The notes under the pieces were generated by a model. The model made no database searches and had not been told where the DNA came from. It was given only the letters and a program-made list of their open reading frames with translations. From Mesorhizobium sp. (lineage in GTDB: Bacteria > Pseudomonadota > Alphaproteobacteria > Rhizobiales > Rhizobiaceae), in assembly GCA_019635735.1 (NCBI GenBank), contig JAHBYX010000008.1:186001-250000 (forward strand): a stretch of DNA of 64,000 nucleotides, in the 5' to 3' direction. Positions 24,760 to 33,821 of this stretch are shown here, piece after piece. The first letter of the stretch is position 1. Each line of letters begins with the position of its first letter. A program made the translations under genes and the position numbers.

Positions 24760-25694
24760 AGCCCGACGCTCCGGCGCCAGGCATCGAACGCCTCGGCGCT
24801 GGACTTCTCGGGCACGTAGCCGAACACGGTCTTCAGTCGGCTGTTATCGAGCACCGGACGATATTGCAGGAAGCGCACCTGCTCCGGCCCGTAGCGCGAC
24901 ACACCCAGCGGCTTCGCGACCGCCAGCGCCGATTTAAGGAACCAAGCCGGAAGGCGCAGGACGGTCTTGCCCAGCCGCGCGGCGATGTCGTCGACGCCGA
25001 GCGCCCGGTCGCCGGCGACATTGTAGATGCCCGCCGGACCGTCGGTCGCGGCGCGCAGCAGGATGCGCGCCAGATCGTCAACCCAGATGAACACGAACGG
25101 GCTCGGCGAGCCGGCGATCGCCAGCAAGCGCTTGCGGCGGAACAAGGCTGTGATCTGGTTGTCGAGCCCGGGACCGAGCACCGTGCCGACGCGCAGCACC
25201 ACCTGTTCGATCTCCGGATGGTCCACCCTCGCCGCCGCCAGCATTTCCTCGACCAGGCGCTTGTGGTGCGAATAGGCGAATTCCTGGTTGCCCCGCACCG
25301 CGCAGTCCTCGGTGAGCGGAACCGGATTGTCGGCATGATAGCCATAGGCCGCGCCGCTGCTGGTCACGACGAGACGCCTCACCCCGTGCGCAACGCAGGC
25401 GCCCAGCACGTTGCGCGTGCCGGTCACGTCGACCTCGTATTCAAGATCGCGGGTCGAGCCCTTCGGCGGCGTGACGATCGATGCGAGATGCACGACCGCG
25501 TCGGGGCGGACCTCGCCGATGATGCGCTCCGCATCGCCGCCGCGCACGTCGAGGCGATGGAACGTAGCCCCTTCGGGCAGGCGCGCCGGTTCGCGGATGT
25601 CGCCCGCGACGATGTCGTGTCCGGCGCGCCCGGCTATGTCGAGCAGCGCCTGGCCGACCAGTCCGGCCGCGCCGGTGATGAGGATGCGGCTCAT
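24756..25694 (-). CDS. NAD-dependent epimerase/dehydratase family protein (extended SDR)
   Basis: 312 residues from ATG 25694. Glycine-rich motif ITGAAGLVGQALLD at 5-18, active-site SSGAAYG near 118, and YSHHK (Tyr/Lys) near 142. Such proteins include 3-beta-hydroxysteroid dehydrogenases and sugar epimerases; the setting favours a catabolic dehydrogenase over sugar-nucleotide metabolism. It overlaps both neighbours by 4 bp, so it is translationally coupled to the BASS symporter upstream and the SDR downstream. Confidence 0.88.
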   Translation of the reverse strand: MSRILITGAAGLVGQALLDIAGRAGHDIVAGDIREPARLPEGATFHRLDVRGGDAERIIGEVRPDAVVHLASIVTPPKGSTRDLEYEVDVTGTRNVLGACVAHGVRRLVVTSSGAAYGYHADNPVPLTEDCAVRGNQEFAYSHHKRLVEEMLAAARVDHPEIEQVVLRVGTVLGPGLDNQITALFRRKRLLAIAGSPSPFVFIWVDDLARILLRAATDGPAGIYNVAGDRALGVDDIAARLGKTVLRLPAWFLKSALAVAKPLGVSRYGPEQVRFLQYRPVLDNSRLKTVFGYVPEKSSAEAFDAWRRSVGL

Positions 25695-26596
25695 GCGCGC
25701 GCCGGCTCGGTGCGCCCGACCCAGCTCGCAAAGGCGAGGCCGGATACGGCGTGCCAGATGCCCCAGAAGGCGGCCGCGACGGTCATGCCGCCGAGCCCGC
25801 CGAAGAAGGCGAAGATCAGGATCAGGCCAAGGCCCGAATTCTGGATGCCGGTCTCGATCGTGATCGAGCGCCGGTCGTAATCGCTCAGTCGCGCCAGCGT
25901 CGCCAGCGTGAATCCTGTGCCGAGCGCGATTCCGTTGTGCAGTACGATAAGCACCGCGACCTGGCCGACATAGCCGAGGAAGAAGCTCCAGTTGGCGGCC
26001 AGCGCTGCCGCGACGAAACCGATGAAGATGACCATCGACACGATCTGCAGCGGTCGGCGCAGACGCGCCGCGATGTCCGGCCGGCGCGCATTGAGCAGCA
26101 TTCCGAGCGCCATCGGCAGGATGAGCAGCAGAAGCACGGTGTAGAGCACCGAGACCGGATCGATCTCGGTCGCCCGCAGGATCTCGCGGGTCGGCGGATA
26201 GAGACTGCCCCAGAAGGCGATGTTGAGCGGCGTGGCGATCGGGCAGATCACGGTCGACACCGCCGTCATCGACACCGACAGCGCCAGGTTGCCCTTTGCC
26301 CGATGGGTGAGGAAGTTGGAGATGTTGCCGCCCGGGCAGGCCGCGACGAGGATCAGCCCGAGCGCGATGCTGGGCCGCGGCTCGATGAGCACGACCAGGA
26401 CGTAGGTCAGCGCCGGCAGCGCGATGAACTGCGAGATCATGCCGACGACGAACGCCTTCGGGTTCCTCGAGATCGCCCTGAAGTCGTCCACGCGCAGGTC
26501 GAGCGCGATGGCGAACATCACCAGGCACAGGATCGCGTTCAGCAGCGTCAGCGATGCCGGGCTGAAATTGAGGACGATGTCATCGATGTCCGTCAT
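25691..26596 (-). CDS. Bile acid:sodium symporter (BASS) family transporter
   Basis: 301 residues from ATG 26596, with about nine or ten hydrophobic segments. The family signatures are both present: CPGGNISNFLTHRAKGN near 86-102 and ETGIQNSGLGL in the second half, which form the crossing-helix substrate site. BASS proteins import organic anions (bile acids, pantoate, 2-oxo acids) with sodium. It sits inside a catabolic operon with 4-bp overlaps on both sides, so it probably moves the pathway substrate or a product. Confidence 0.92.
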   Translation of the reverse strand: MTDIDDIVLNFSPASLTLLNAILCLVMFAIALDLRVDDFRAISRNPKAFVVGMISQFIALPALTYVLVVLIEPRPSIALGLILVAACPGGNISNFLTHRAKGNLALSVSMTAVSTVICPIATPLNIAFWGSLYPPTREILRATEIDPVSVLYTVLLLLILPMALGMLLNARRPDIAARLRRPLQIVSMVIFIGFVAAALAANWSFFLGYVGQVAVLIVLHNGIALGTGFTLATLARLSDYDRRSITIETGIQNSGLGLILIFAFFGGLGGMTVAAAFWGIWHAVSGLAFASWVGRTEPARA

Positions 26597-27924
26597 GCCT
26601 TCTCCCCCTTCAACGCATCGATGCGCGCGTTGACCGCCCGGCGGAAGGCCGTCTTCTCGACATAATAGGCCATGCGCGGCAGCTTCATGTAGTCGACGCC
26701 GCCGGTGAGGCGCTCGAACCCCTTCGCCTTTTCCTCCCGGATCGCCAGCGCTGCGGCATTTCCGTCCCTCAGTCCGCGCAGGTAGCGGGCGACCATCTCC
26801 GCCTGCTCGTGCCTGCCCTGCCAGCCGAGGCCCGAGGCCTCGACCATGCCGAGCACGAACAGGTCGTCGCGCTGCGGGTGCATGGCGTTGAGAAAGAGAT
26901 GCGGCGCGTCGCCCCGCCAGTTCATAAGCTCGCGCTCGATGAACGGATAGTGCAGCTTGTAGCCCGTCGCCGCGAGTATCATGTCGTAGTCCGCGAAGCT
27001 GCCGTCCCTGAAATGGACGGTCGACCCATCGAACCGGGCGATGTCGGGCCGCACCTTGATGTCCCCGTGACCGGCATGAAACAGCACCAGCGAATTGACG
27101 ATCGGATGCGATTCGTAGAGCGCGTGATCGGGCTTCGGAAAGCCGTAGCGCTGCGGGTCGCCGGTGAACCATTTGAGGATCGTGCCGTCGATCCTGCGCT
27201 TCAGCCACATCGGCAGCCGGATTGCGCCGCCCACCGTGTCGGCCGGCCTGCCGAAGATGTATTTCGGCACGAAATGATAGCCGCGCCTTACCGATATGTC
27301 GCAGCTCGCGGCGTGGTGCACCGCGTCGATGGCGATGTCGCAGCCCGAATTTCCCGCGCCGACGATCAGGACCCGCTTGCCGGCGAACTGTCGCGGCGAC
27401 CGGTAGGACGCCGAATGGATCAGCTCTCCGGAAAACGTGCCCTCGAAGCGCGGCATGTTCGGCTCCGACAGCGTGCCGTTGGCGATTATCAGGCCGGCGA
27501 AATTCTCCTCATGCATCACGCCGCTCGCGTCGCGCCAGGTGATACACCAACCCTCACCCGCCCCGCCCAGCGGCTTGGCCTTCACGACCTCGGCGTTGAA
27601 CCGGAAATGCCGGCGCAGATCGAACCGGTCGGCGAAGGCGCGGAAATAACGCTTCAGCTCGCGATGCGAGGGATAGTCCGCCACGTCGTCGGCCATTGGG
27701 AAATCGGTGAACTCGGTCATGCGCTTGGACGAGATGAGATGCGCCGTCTCGTACATAGTCGAGTGGGCGCCTTCGATGTCCCACAGGCCGCCGACATCGG
27801 AATGACGTTCGAAACCCTGGAATGGGATGCCCTGCTCGATGAGCGTCTTGGCCGCCGCCAGACCTGTCGGGCCCGCGCCGATCAGCGCGAAAGGCCTGGG
27901 ATCGTCGGAATTCATGGAGAGCAT
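26593..27924 (-). CDS. Flavin-containing monooxygenase (class B)
   Basis: 443 residues from ATG 27924; ATG 27915 gives 440 and neither has a strong ribosome site. The FAD Rossmann motif is IGAGPTGLAAA and the NADPH motif VGAGNSGCDIA. The fingerprint FSGELIHSASY fits FxGxxxHxxxY/F of flavin monooxygenases rather than the W-ending Baeyer-Villiger motif. It would oxygenate a substrate, often at N or S, using NADPH and O2. It overlaps the BASS gene by 4 bp and is 125 bp downstream of the acyl-CoA ligase gene. Confidence 0.93.
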   Translation of the reverse strand: MLSMNSDDPRPFALIGAGPTGLAAAKTLIEQGIPFQGFERHSDVGGLWDIEGAHSTMYETAHLISSKRMTEFTDFPMADDVADYPSHRELKRYFRAFADRFDLRRHFRFNAEVVKAKPLGGAGEGWCITWRDASGVMHEENFAGLIIANGTLSEPNMPRFEGTFSGELIHSASYRSPRQFAGKRVLIVGAGNSGCDIAIDAVHHAASCDISVRRGYHFVPKYIFGRPADTVGGAIRLPMWLKRRIDGTILKWFTGDPQRYGFPKPDHALYESHPIVNSLVLFHAGHGDIKVRPDIARFDGSTVHFRDGSFADYDMILAATGYKLHYPFIERELMNWRGDAPHLFLNAMHPQRDDLFVLGMVEASGLGWQGRHEQAEMVARYLRGLRDGNAAALAIREEKAKGFERLTGGVDYMKLPRMAYYVEKTAFRRAVNARIDALKGEKA

Positions 27925-28049
27925 CGTTCGTTTATTGGCAGGCTGGCGTGCAGGATGCGGTGGACGCAGTACAAAAGCAAATGGCCGCGGCGGCTTCCCA
28001 CAGGCGGGGCGATCGCCGAAGCCGTCTCGCACTCAATGCGCATTGCAGA

Positions 28050-29549
28050 TTATCGCCGCGACGCGAACCGCTCCCTCAACGTCCGGCGCAGCACCTTGCC
28101 GTAGGCGTTCTTCGGCAGTTCCTCGAGGAAGAAGACATGCTTCGGCTTCTTGAAGCGCGCCAGCTGGTCGCGGCAGAAGTCGAGCACGGCATCTTCGGTC
28201 ATGCCCGCCTCGGCGACCAGGGCAACGGCGACGGACTCGCCCCATTCGCTATCGGGCAGGCCGAAGGCGATGACTTCGCGAACCTGCGGATGCGCCGCCA
28301 GAACGTCCTCGATCTCCTTCGGATAGATGTTGGTACCGCCGGAGATGATCGTGTCGTGCCGCCGGTCGAGCACGCGCAGCCGTCCGCCCGAGTCGAAATG
28401 GCCGATGTCGCCGGTGTGCAGCCAGCCGCCCTTGAGCGCCTTTGCGGTGGCGTCCGGATTGCGCCAGTAGCCCTTCATCACGACGTCGCCGCGCACGCAG
28501 ATCTCGCCGTCGCCGCCGGGCGGCACGTCAAGGTCGTCCTCGTCGACGAGGCGCACCTCGACCCCGCTGCGGATGTAGCCGGCCGACACCAGAGTCTCGT
28601 CATCGGCGCCGAGATGAGCCTCGCCCGGCAGGTAGGAGATTGTCATCGGCGCTTCACCCTGCCCGTAGAGCTGGTGGAAGATCGGACCGAAGCGCGCGAC
28701 GGCGGCGCGGATATGCTCGAGATGGATCGTTGCCCCGCCATAGATGACGCCGCGCAATGTTGCGATGTCGTCGCGCGGCGCGGCTTCTAGGAAGCGCACG
28801 ATCATCGTCGGCGCGACGAAGGCGATGACCGTGATGCCCTCGCGGGCGATCGTGTCGAACACCTCGTCCGGGCGGAAATTCGCACGGTCGTAGATGAGAT
28901 TGCCGGCGCCGCGGGCAAGCGAGGGGATGAGATAAAGCCCGCTGCCATGCGACAGCGGCGCGACATGCAGCACGCGATCGCTTTCCTGGAAGGCGAACAC
29001 GTCGGCGAGGCAGTTGACCGAGGCGGCGATCAGGTTGCGGTGCGACAGAGTCGCGCCCTTGGGCTTGCCCGTCGTGCCGGACGTATAGAAGATCCACGCC
29101 GGATCGTCGGGATCGACCTTGGTAGCCGCCGGCGGATGGGAAAGCGGCTGCGGCAGTGCGAAATCCTCGATCGCGATGATCCGCGGCTTCTCATTCCCCT
29201 CCAGCGCTGCCTCCAGGGCGTCGACATGCTCGCCGTGGGTGAAGATGAGTTTCGGTCCGGCGTCGCCGGCGATCCAGGCGACCTCGCGCGGATGCAGCTT
29301 GGCATTGGTGGGAACCACGACCAGCCCCGCGCGCATGATCGCCATCAGCAGGACCGGGAACTCGAAACCGTTCTTGAGGAAGAGCAGCACCCGGTCGCCG
29401 CGCGCGCAGTCTTGTCGGCCCAGCCATTCGGCCAACGCCGCGCAGGTTCCGTCGAACTCCGCATAAGTAAGCTGATGCTTACTATAAGAAATGGCAACCT
29501 CGCCCTTGCGTCGACGGATAGCGTCGGTGAGCATCGAATAGACGTTCAT
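28050..29549 (-). CDS. AMP-forming acyl-CoA ligase (class I adenylate-forming)
   Basis: 499 residues. Core motifs: FYTSGTTGKPKGATLSH near 160, the HTGDIGHFDSGGRLRVLDR hinge region and the catalytic Lys in LPKNAYGKVLRR near the C-terminus. It activates a carboxylic acid to its CoA thioester through an acyl-AMP. It lies between the cupin and the FMO gene in the minus-strand catabolic operon, which suggests a CoA-dependent breakdown route. Chain length or ring preference cannot be read from the sequence. Confidence 0.93.
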   Translation of the reverse strand: MNVYSMLTDAIRRRKGEVAISYSKHQLTYAEFDGTCAALAEWLGRQDCARGDRVLLFLKNGFEFPVLLMAIMRAGLVVVPTNAKLHPREVAWIAGDAGPKLIFTHGEHVDALEAALEGNEKPRIIAIEDFALPQPLSHPPAATKVDPDDPAWIFYTSGTTGKPKGATLSHRNLIAASVNCLADVFAFQESDRVLHVAPLSHGSGLYLIPSLARGAGNLIYDRANFRPDEVFDTIAREGITVIAFVAPTMIVRFLEAAPRDDIATLRGVIYGGATIHLEHIRAAVARFGPIFHQLYGQGEAPMTISYLPGEAHLGADDETLVSAGYIRSGVEVRLVDEDDLDVPPGGDGEICVRGDVVMKGYWRNPDATAKALKGGWLHTGDIGHFDSGGRLRVLDRRHDTIISGGTNIYPKEIEDVLAAHPQVREVIAFGLPDSEWGESVAVALVAEAGMTEDAVLDFCRDQLARFKKPKHVFFLEELPKNAYGKVLRRTLRERFASRR

Positions 29550-29589
29550 GGGACTCCTGTCCGCCTGGATGAGACTTGTTCGAATGGAC

Positions 29590-29624
29590 GGACCGTCCCG
29601 CGCGGCTTTTGCGCGGGACGGTCC
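29590..29624 (-). terminator. Strong stem-loop after the cupin gene
   Basis: GGACCGTCCCGCGC pairs perfectly with GCGCGGGACGGTCC around a 7-base loop. A second 8-bp hairpin (TCCCGCGC/GCGCGGGA) follows at 29629-29646. They separate the cupin gene from the acyl-CoA ligase gene and may end or attenuate the FAH-cupin transcript. Confidence 0.7.
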
Positions 29625-29661
29625 AGTATCCCGCGCCCGCGCGGGACGCGCAATGTCCGCC

Positions 29662-30197
29662 CTAGGGCGCGGGGTGCGCGTCCACGAGCACCGCGGCGAG
29701 CAGGCAGGGCTTGTCGCTCGTGTTCTTCCAGGCGTGATTGGTGCCGCGCTGGACGATGCAGTCGCCCGCCTTCAAGAGCACTTCACCTTCCTCCATGATC
29801 ATCCACATCTCGCCGGATATGACGACGAGATAGTCGACCGAATTGGTCTTGTGCATGGTCGGGTGCTTGGCCTTGTCCTGGTCGGAGGGCTTGTTGCCGG
29901 AGCCGAGCTGCGCGAAGGTCGCCTCGGTGTCGATGGCCGACTTGCTCTCCGGCGGGATCTCCACCACGCGAAAGATCGTGCCGTTGGGCGTCGGGTCGTG
30001 CTGCAGCGGACGCAGAGACTGGTCGCTCTCGCCATGTTGTTGACCGGCATCTCGCCGGTCAACCAGATCTCGGTGACGCCCGCGCCCGGCCAGCCCTTCA
30101 GCGGCACGGCGTTCGGCGCAAAGTCGTCATAGGTCACGATCGCCTTGCCGTCCTTGTTATGGCCGGTGACGTAGCGCTTGATCCTGCTGATCGACAT
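29662..30197 (-). pseudogene. Cupin domain protein, split by a single-base frameshift
   Basis: The N-terminal part (MSISRIKRYVTGHNKDGKA to GEMPVNN, from ATG 30197) is in one frame. The rest (ESDQSLRPLQHD to LVDAHPAP, including the cupin core DYLVVISGEMWMIMEEGEV) is in another. The frames meet at about 30034-30035. Restoring one base there would read NNSGESDQS, matching the DNSG-type turn I expect in relatives. The whole protein would have about 178 residues. It follows the FAH gene by 12 bases and may have been a small cupin enzyme or binding protein. A sequencing error is the alternative to true inactivation. Confidence 0.8.
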
Positions 30198-30209
30198 CGT
30201 CTCCTCCCC

Positions 30210-31196
30210 TCAGTTCGCCCGGGTCAACACGCGGTTGCGCAGGATGCCGATGCCCTCGACCTCCAGTTCGACCACGTCGCCGTGTTTCAGGAACTTCATG
30301 TGCTCGAGCCCGCATCCGTTGCCGACCGTGCCGGAGCCGAAGAACTCGCCTGGGTGGATCGTCTCCGACTGCGAGACATGCGCGATCAGGTCCTCGAATT
30401 TCCAGTGCATAGACGACGAGTTGCCGCGGCCCCATTCCTCACCGTTGACGCGCGCGATCATGGTGAGGTTGTAGGGATCCTTCATCTCGTCGGCGGTGAC
30501 GAGGCATGGGCCCATCGCATTGCCGAAGTCGAAGTCCTTGCCCTTGGCCGGACCGAGTTGCCCGCCCATCTCCGCCGTCTGGGCGTCGCGGGCCGAGAAG
30601 TCGTTGAAGATCGTGTAGCCGTAGATGTAGTCGCGCGCCTTGTCGCGGGCGATGTCGACCCCCTTCTTGCGCACGTAGAAGCCGAACTCCAGTTCGAAAT
30701 CCATCAGCTTCGAGTAGCTCGGCCACAGCACGTCCTGGTCGGTACCAATCACCGAAAAGCGGTTGGCCTTGTAGTAGATCGGCTGCTCGTAGAAGATCTT
30801 GGGGATCGACAGCACGCCGGTGCGCTCGAACTCCTTCATCGCGGCCTCGGGGTCGGGCGACGCATTGGCGCGAACGCGCCGGGCGGCGGCGAAGGACTGC
30901 TTGAGATGCGTCTCGAAGCAGAGGCAGTCGCGCATCTGGATCGGCACCGGCACCGGCGCGAGCAGCCGCACGTCCTTCCGTGCAAATGCGCCCTTGCGCC
31001 CCTTCTTCACGGTTTCGTAGGCGCGGTCGAGCGCGGCGTCGCCGGCCTCGATCATCGCCTGCACGGACGCGAATGCCGGGTAGCTCTTGCCGAACGCCTC
31101 CTTGTGCGCCTCCGCCAGGTCGACGATCTTGCGGTCGCCGTCGACGAATGCGCCGGCGCGCGGCTTTCCCTTCCGTTCATAGGTTACGAGCTTCAT
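30210..31196 (-). CDS. Fumarylacetoacetate hydrolase (FAH) family protein
   Basis: 328 residues. The FAH fold spans about 90-325 with metal ligands in DFELEFGFYV and the loop GYTIFNDFSARDAQTAEMG, and the C-terminal GTVGNGCGLEHMKFLKHGD. Members hydrolyse C-C bonds of acylpyruvates and diketones, or act as decarboxylases, isomerases or hydratases in aromatic breakdown. It follows the TetR gene by 42 bases and precedes the cupin, so it probably acts late in the pathway encoded here. Confidence 0.92.
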   Translation of the reverse strand: MKLVTYERKGKPRAGAFVDGDRKIVDLAEAHKEAFGKSYPAFASVQAMIEAGDAALDRAYETVKKGRKGAFARKDVRLLAPVPVPIQMRDCLCFETHLKQSFAAARRVRANASPDPEAAMKEFERTGVLSIPKIFYEQPIYYKANRFSVIGTDQDVLWPSYSKLMDFELEFGFYVRKKGVDIARDKARDYIYGYTIFNDFSARDAQTAEMGGQLGPAKGKDFDFGNAMGPCLVTADEMKDPYNLTMIARVNGEEWGRGNSSSMHWKFEDLIAHVSQSETIHPGEFFGSGTVGNGCGLEHMKFLKHGDVVELEVEGIGILRNRVLTRAN

Positions 31197-31238
31197 TGGT
31201 TTCCTCCCGTTGAGCCTTGCCGCGGCAGTCGCCGCCGG

Positions 31239-31946
31239 TCAGTCCTTCTTCGGCACGCGGCCGTAGAGCAGCGCCGCCTTCATCAGCGCCACCAGATGGG
31301 TCGACGTCGTCATCTCGTCTTCCGGGTCGCATCGCCCGGCGGAAAGGCGGCTGATGCGTCCGGTGTCGGCCATCGTGTAGACCATGACGCCCAGCATCGC
31401 CTGATAGCCCCAGTGAATCTCCTCGATCGTGCGGTCGGGCATCGCCTTGTGCAGCGCCTCCGTGACCCTGTAGGCGACCGGATCGAAGAACTCTCCGATC
31501 ACCTTGCGGTGGTGCGATTTCGGGTCCGCCACCTCGCGCGCCAGAATCCGGGCATAGCTGGAGTTCTTCTCCGTGCTGCGCATGTGCAGGTTGGGAACCA
31601 GCACAGCCTTGACGATCATCTCGACCTTGCGCTCCTGGTCGGGCTCCATCTCCGCCAGGCGAAGGCCGGCCATGCGCTGGTCGATGATCATCGGCGCGCG
31701 CATCTCGAAGATGGCGCGATAGAGACCTTCCTTGCTGCCGTAATGGTAGTTGATCAGCGCGACTGGGACGTCCGCCCTGAGCGCGATCTGGCGAACCGAA
31801 ACGCCGTCGAAACCGTGATCGGCGAATTCCGCCTCGGCCGCCATGAGGATCCGGCTCCGCGTTGCCGCGGCGTTGCGATGGCCCGTCTCCGCCCCGCCAA
31901 CCCTATGATCCGGCTCGGTTTTATCTGTTCGTGCCATCTTCGTCAT
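31239..31946 (-). CDS. TetR family transcriptional regulator
   Basis: 235 residues from ATG 31946 (ATG 31937 also possible; the frame extends to 32024 inside the inverted repeat). The helix-turn-helix region reads RSRILMAAEAEFADHGFDG, then VRQIALRADVPVALINYHYG. The rest is an all-helical ligand domain. It lies at the head of the FAH-SDR run and divergent from the TRAP operon. The 74-bp inverted repeat in the shared region is the likely binding area. Confidence 0.9.
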   Translation of the reverse strand: MTKMARTDKTEPDHRVGGAETGHRNAAATRSRILMAAEAEFADHGFDGVSVRQIALRADVPVALINYHYGSKEGLYRAIFEMRAPMIIDQRMAGLRLAEMEPDQERKVEMIVKAVLVPNLHMRSTEKNSSYARILAREVADPKSHHRKVIGEFFDPVAYRVTEALHKAMPDRTIEEIHWGYQAMLGVMVYTMADTGRISRLSAGRCDPEDEMTTSTHLVALMKAALLYGRVPKKD

Positions 31947-31976
31947 CGGCCATGGCGGACCCAACGTCTCCCCCCG

Positions 31977-32050
31977 CCGTCGTTGAATTGAACGGCATAT
32001 CAAAGTTCTTGTCAACTTGTTCAAATATGCTACCGTTCATTCAACGACGG
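31977..32050. promoter_or_regulatory. 74-bp inverted repeat between tetR and TRAP operon
   Basis: The outer arms CCGTCGTTGAA (31977-31987) and TTCAACGACGG (32040-32050) are perfectly complementary. The symmetry continues inward with TTGAACGG/CCGTTCA and CATAT/ATATG, allowing small indels, around a 24-base centre. The minus strand also has TTGAAC-N17-GATATG as a possible tetR promoter. It fits a paired TetR operator covering both promoters; a folded leader RNA of the TRAP transcript is the alternative. Confidence 0.65.
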
Positions 32051-32093
32051 GATCGGCAGGGAGCGAGCCGCCGTCTGAACAGGGAGGAATTGA

Positions 32094-33167
32094 ATGTATC
32101 GCAACGCATTGCTGGGCGGCGCTGCCGCCATTGCACTGGCCTTCGGCGCCGCGCCGGCGCTGTCGCAGGAAACGCTGAACCTGACCGTCGCGGCGGGTCA
32201 TCCCGAGGTGTTCCTCTGGGTGAAGCACCTGAAGGAAACCTTCGTGCCGACGGTCGACGCCGAACTCGCCAAGACCGGCAAGGTCAAGATCAACTGGACG
32301 CAAGGCTACGGCGGCACCATCGTCAAGCTTGGCTCGGAAGTCGACGCCTTCCAGCAGGGCATCATCGACGTCGGCCAGATGAGCGGCGTCTTCAATCCGG
32401 CCACCATGGGCCTGCTCAACCTGACCTATGCCATGCCCTTCGGCCCGCCTGACGCGCGCGGCGTCACCGCAGCCGTCGAGAAGGCGCTGACGGAGACCGA
32501 AGGCGCGCTGGCGAAGCTCGAGGAGGCGACCGGCGTCGTCTACATCGGCGGCGGCATCGCCATCGACGACTACAACATCGCCTCGACCAAGGAACTGTCG
32601 AAGATCGCCGACATGAACGGCGTCAAGATCGGCGGCGCGGGCCCCAACCTCGCATGGCTCGCCGGCACCGGCGCGGTCGGCGTGCAGGGCAGCTACGTCT
32701 CGTTCTACAACGACATCAAGACCGGCGTGTACGACGGCAATATCGGCTGGATGACCGCCAATGTGCCGGCGAAGCTCTACGAGGTCGCGCCCAACTGGAA
32801 CCAGACCCATTTCGGCGCGATGTATATCGGCGGCATGGGCGTCTCCAAGCAGATCTGGGACACCTTCTCCGACGAGACGAAGGCGGCGTTCAAGACGGCG
32901 GCAGCCACCTACACCAAGGCCTATTTCGACGAGCAGGAGGCCCGCTACGAGGCGGCCAAGAAGACGCTGGTCGAGTCAGGCGGCAAGATCGTCGAGTTCG
33001 ACCCCGCCGAACGCAGCGCCTGGATCAAGGCTCTCCCGAACCCGACCGCGGCCTGGGCAAAGGCGGCCGAAGCTCGCGGCGAGCCGGCCAAGAAGGTGCT
33101 GGAGGCCTATCGCGACAATCTGAAGGCGTCCGGTTTCACCTTCGAGCGCGACTACCTGGCGGAGTAA
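32094..33167 (+). CDS. TRAP transporter substrate-binding protein (DctP family)
   Basis: 357 residues with signal peptide MYRNALLGGAAAIALAFGAA, cleaved after ALS near residue 24. The mature part has the DctP layout, including the long helix region GVKIGGAGPNLAWLAGTGAV. TRAP receptors bind carboxylates, often 2-oxo, aromatic or sugar acids, in the periplasm. First gene of the plus-strand arm, divergent from tetR, with two stem-loops after it. Confidence 0.92.
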   Translation: MYRNALLGGAAAIALAFGAAPALSQETLNLTVAAGHPEVFLWVKHLKETFVPTVDAELAKTGKVKINWTQGYGGTIVKLGSEVDAFQQGIIDVGQMSGVFNPATMGLLNLTYAMPFGPPDARGVTAAVEKALTETEGALAKLEEATGVVYIGGGIAIDDYNIASTKELSKIADMNGVKIGGAGPNLAWLAGTGAVGVQGSYVSFYNDIKTGVYDGNIGWMTANVPAKLYEVAPNWNQTHFGAMYIGGMGVSKQIWDTFSDETKAAFKTAAATYTKAYFDEQEARYEAAKKTLVESGGKIVEFDPAERSAWIKALPNPTAAWAKAAEARGEPAKKVLEAYRDNLKASGFTFERDYLAE

Positions 33168-33174
33168 TCCTCCC

Positions 33175-33229
33175 GCCCGGCGGCGTCAGCCGGGCAACCG
33201 GATCCCCTCCCCGGTCGGAGGGGATCCGG
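33175..33229 (+). terminator. Two stem-loops after the TRAP binding-protein gene
   Basis: GCCCGGC/GCCGGGC (33175-33195, 7-base loop) is followed by a perfect 13-bp stem CCGGATCCCCTCC/GGAGGGGATCCGG (33198-33229, 6-base loop). Both lie between the receptor and the small permease genes. Their likely job is to raise receptor over permease levels. Confidence 0.7.
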
Positions 33230-33260
33230 CAAGACACACAATTGCATCGGAGGCATCGCA

Positions 33261-33821
33261 ATGGCGGGCGAGACCGCAATTCCGCGCGACGACGCGCCAC
33301 CGCCGGCCGCGCCGGGCGGCCCGTTCGCCCGGCTCATCGGCGTCATGAACGCGGCGGGAACGGTGTGGATCATCCTTTTGATGCTGCTCATCAACGCCGA
33401 CATCTTCGGCCGCAGCTTCCTGTCCAGCCCGATCGCCGGCGTGCCTGAACTCGTCTCCTTCTCGATCGTCGGCATCGTCTTCCTGCAGCTCGCTCATACG
33501 CTGCGGTCCGGCGCGATGACGCGCTCGGACGTCCTCCTGGGCGTCCTCGAGCGCCGCGCGCCGCGCGCCCGCTTCGCGCTGCTCGCGGCCTTTCACCTCG
33601 CCGGTGGGGTGCTGATGCTGATGATCGCCTGGAAATACTGGCCGAGCGTGGCCGGGGCCTGGCAGCACCCGGAACGCAACTTCATGGGCAATCCCGGCTT
33701 CTTCACCATCCCGCAATGGCCGCTGTTCATCCTCGTCTTCCTCGGCATCGGCGCGACCGCGATCCAGTTCCTGCTGATGTCGTGGAGCGACCTGCGCTCC
33801 ATTCAGGAGCCTGCGCGATGA
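33261..33821 (+). CDS. TRAP transporter small permease (DctQ family)
   Basis: 186 residues with four membrane helices (about 28-50, 62-82, 105-128 and 148-172). It is the small inner-membrane subunit joined to the large DctM subunit. It overlaps dctM by 4 bp (ATGA at 33818), so the two are translated together. Confidence 0.92.
   Translation: MAGETAIPRDDAPPPAAPGGPFARLIGVMNAAGTVWIILLMLLINADIFGRSFLSSPIAGVPELVSFSIVGIVFLQLAHTLRSGAMTRSDVLLGVLERRAPRARFALLAAFHLAGGVLMLMIAWKYWPSVAGAWQHPERNFMGNPGFFTIPQWPLFILVFLGIGATAIQFLLMSWSDLRSIQEPAR

Noticed and set aside
26593..27924. Baeyer-Villiger monooxygenase
   Set aside because: The fingerprint ends in Tyr (FSGELIHSASY), the FMO form, not the Trp of Baeyer-Villiger enzymes.
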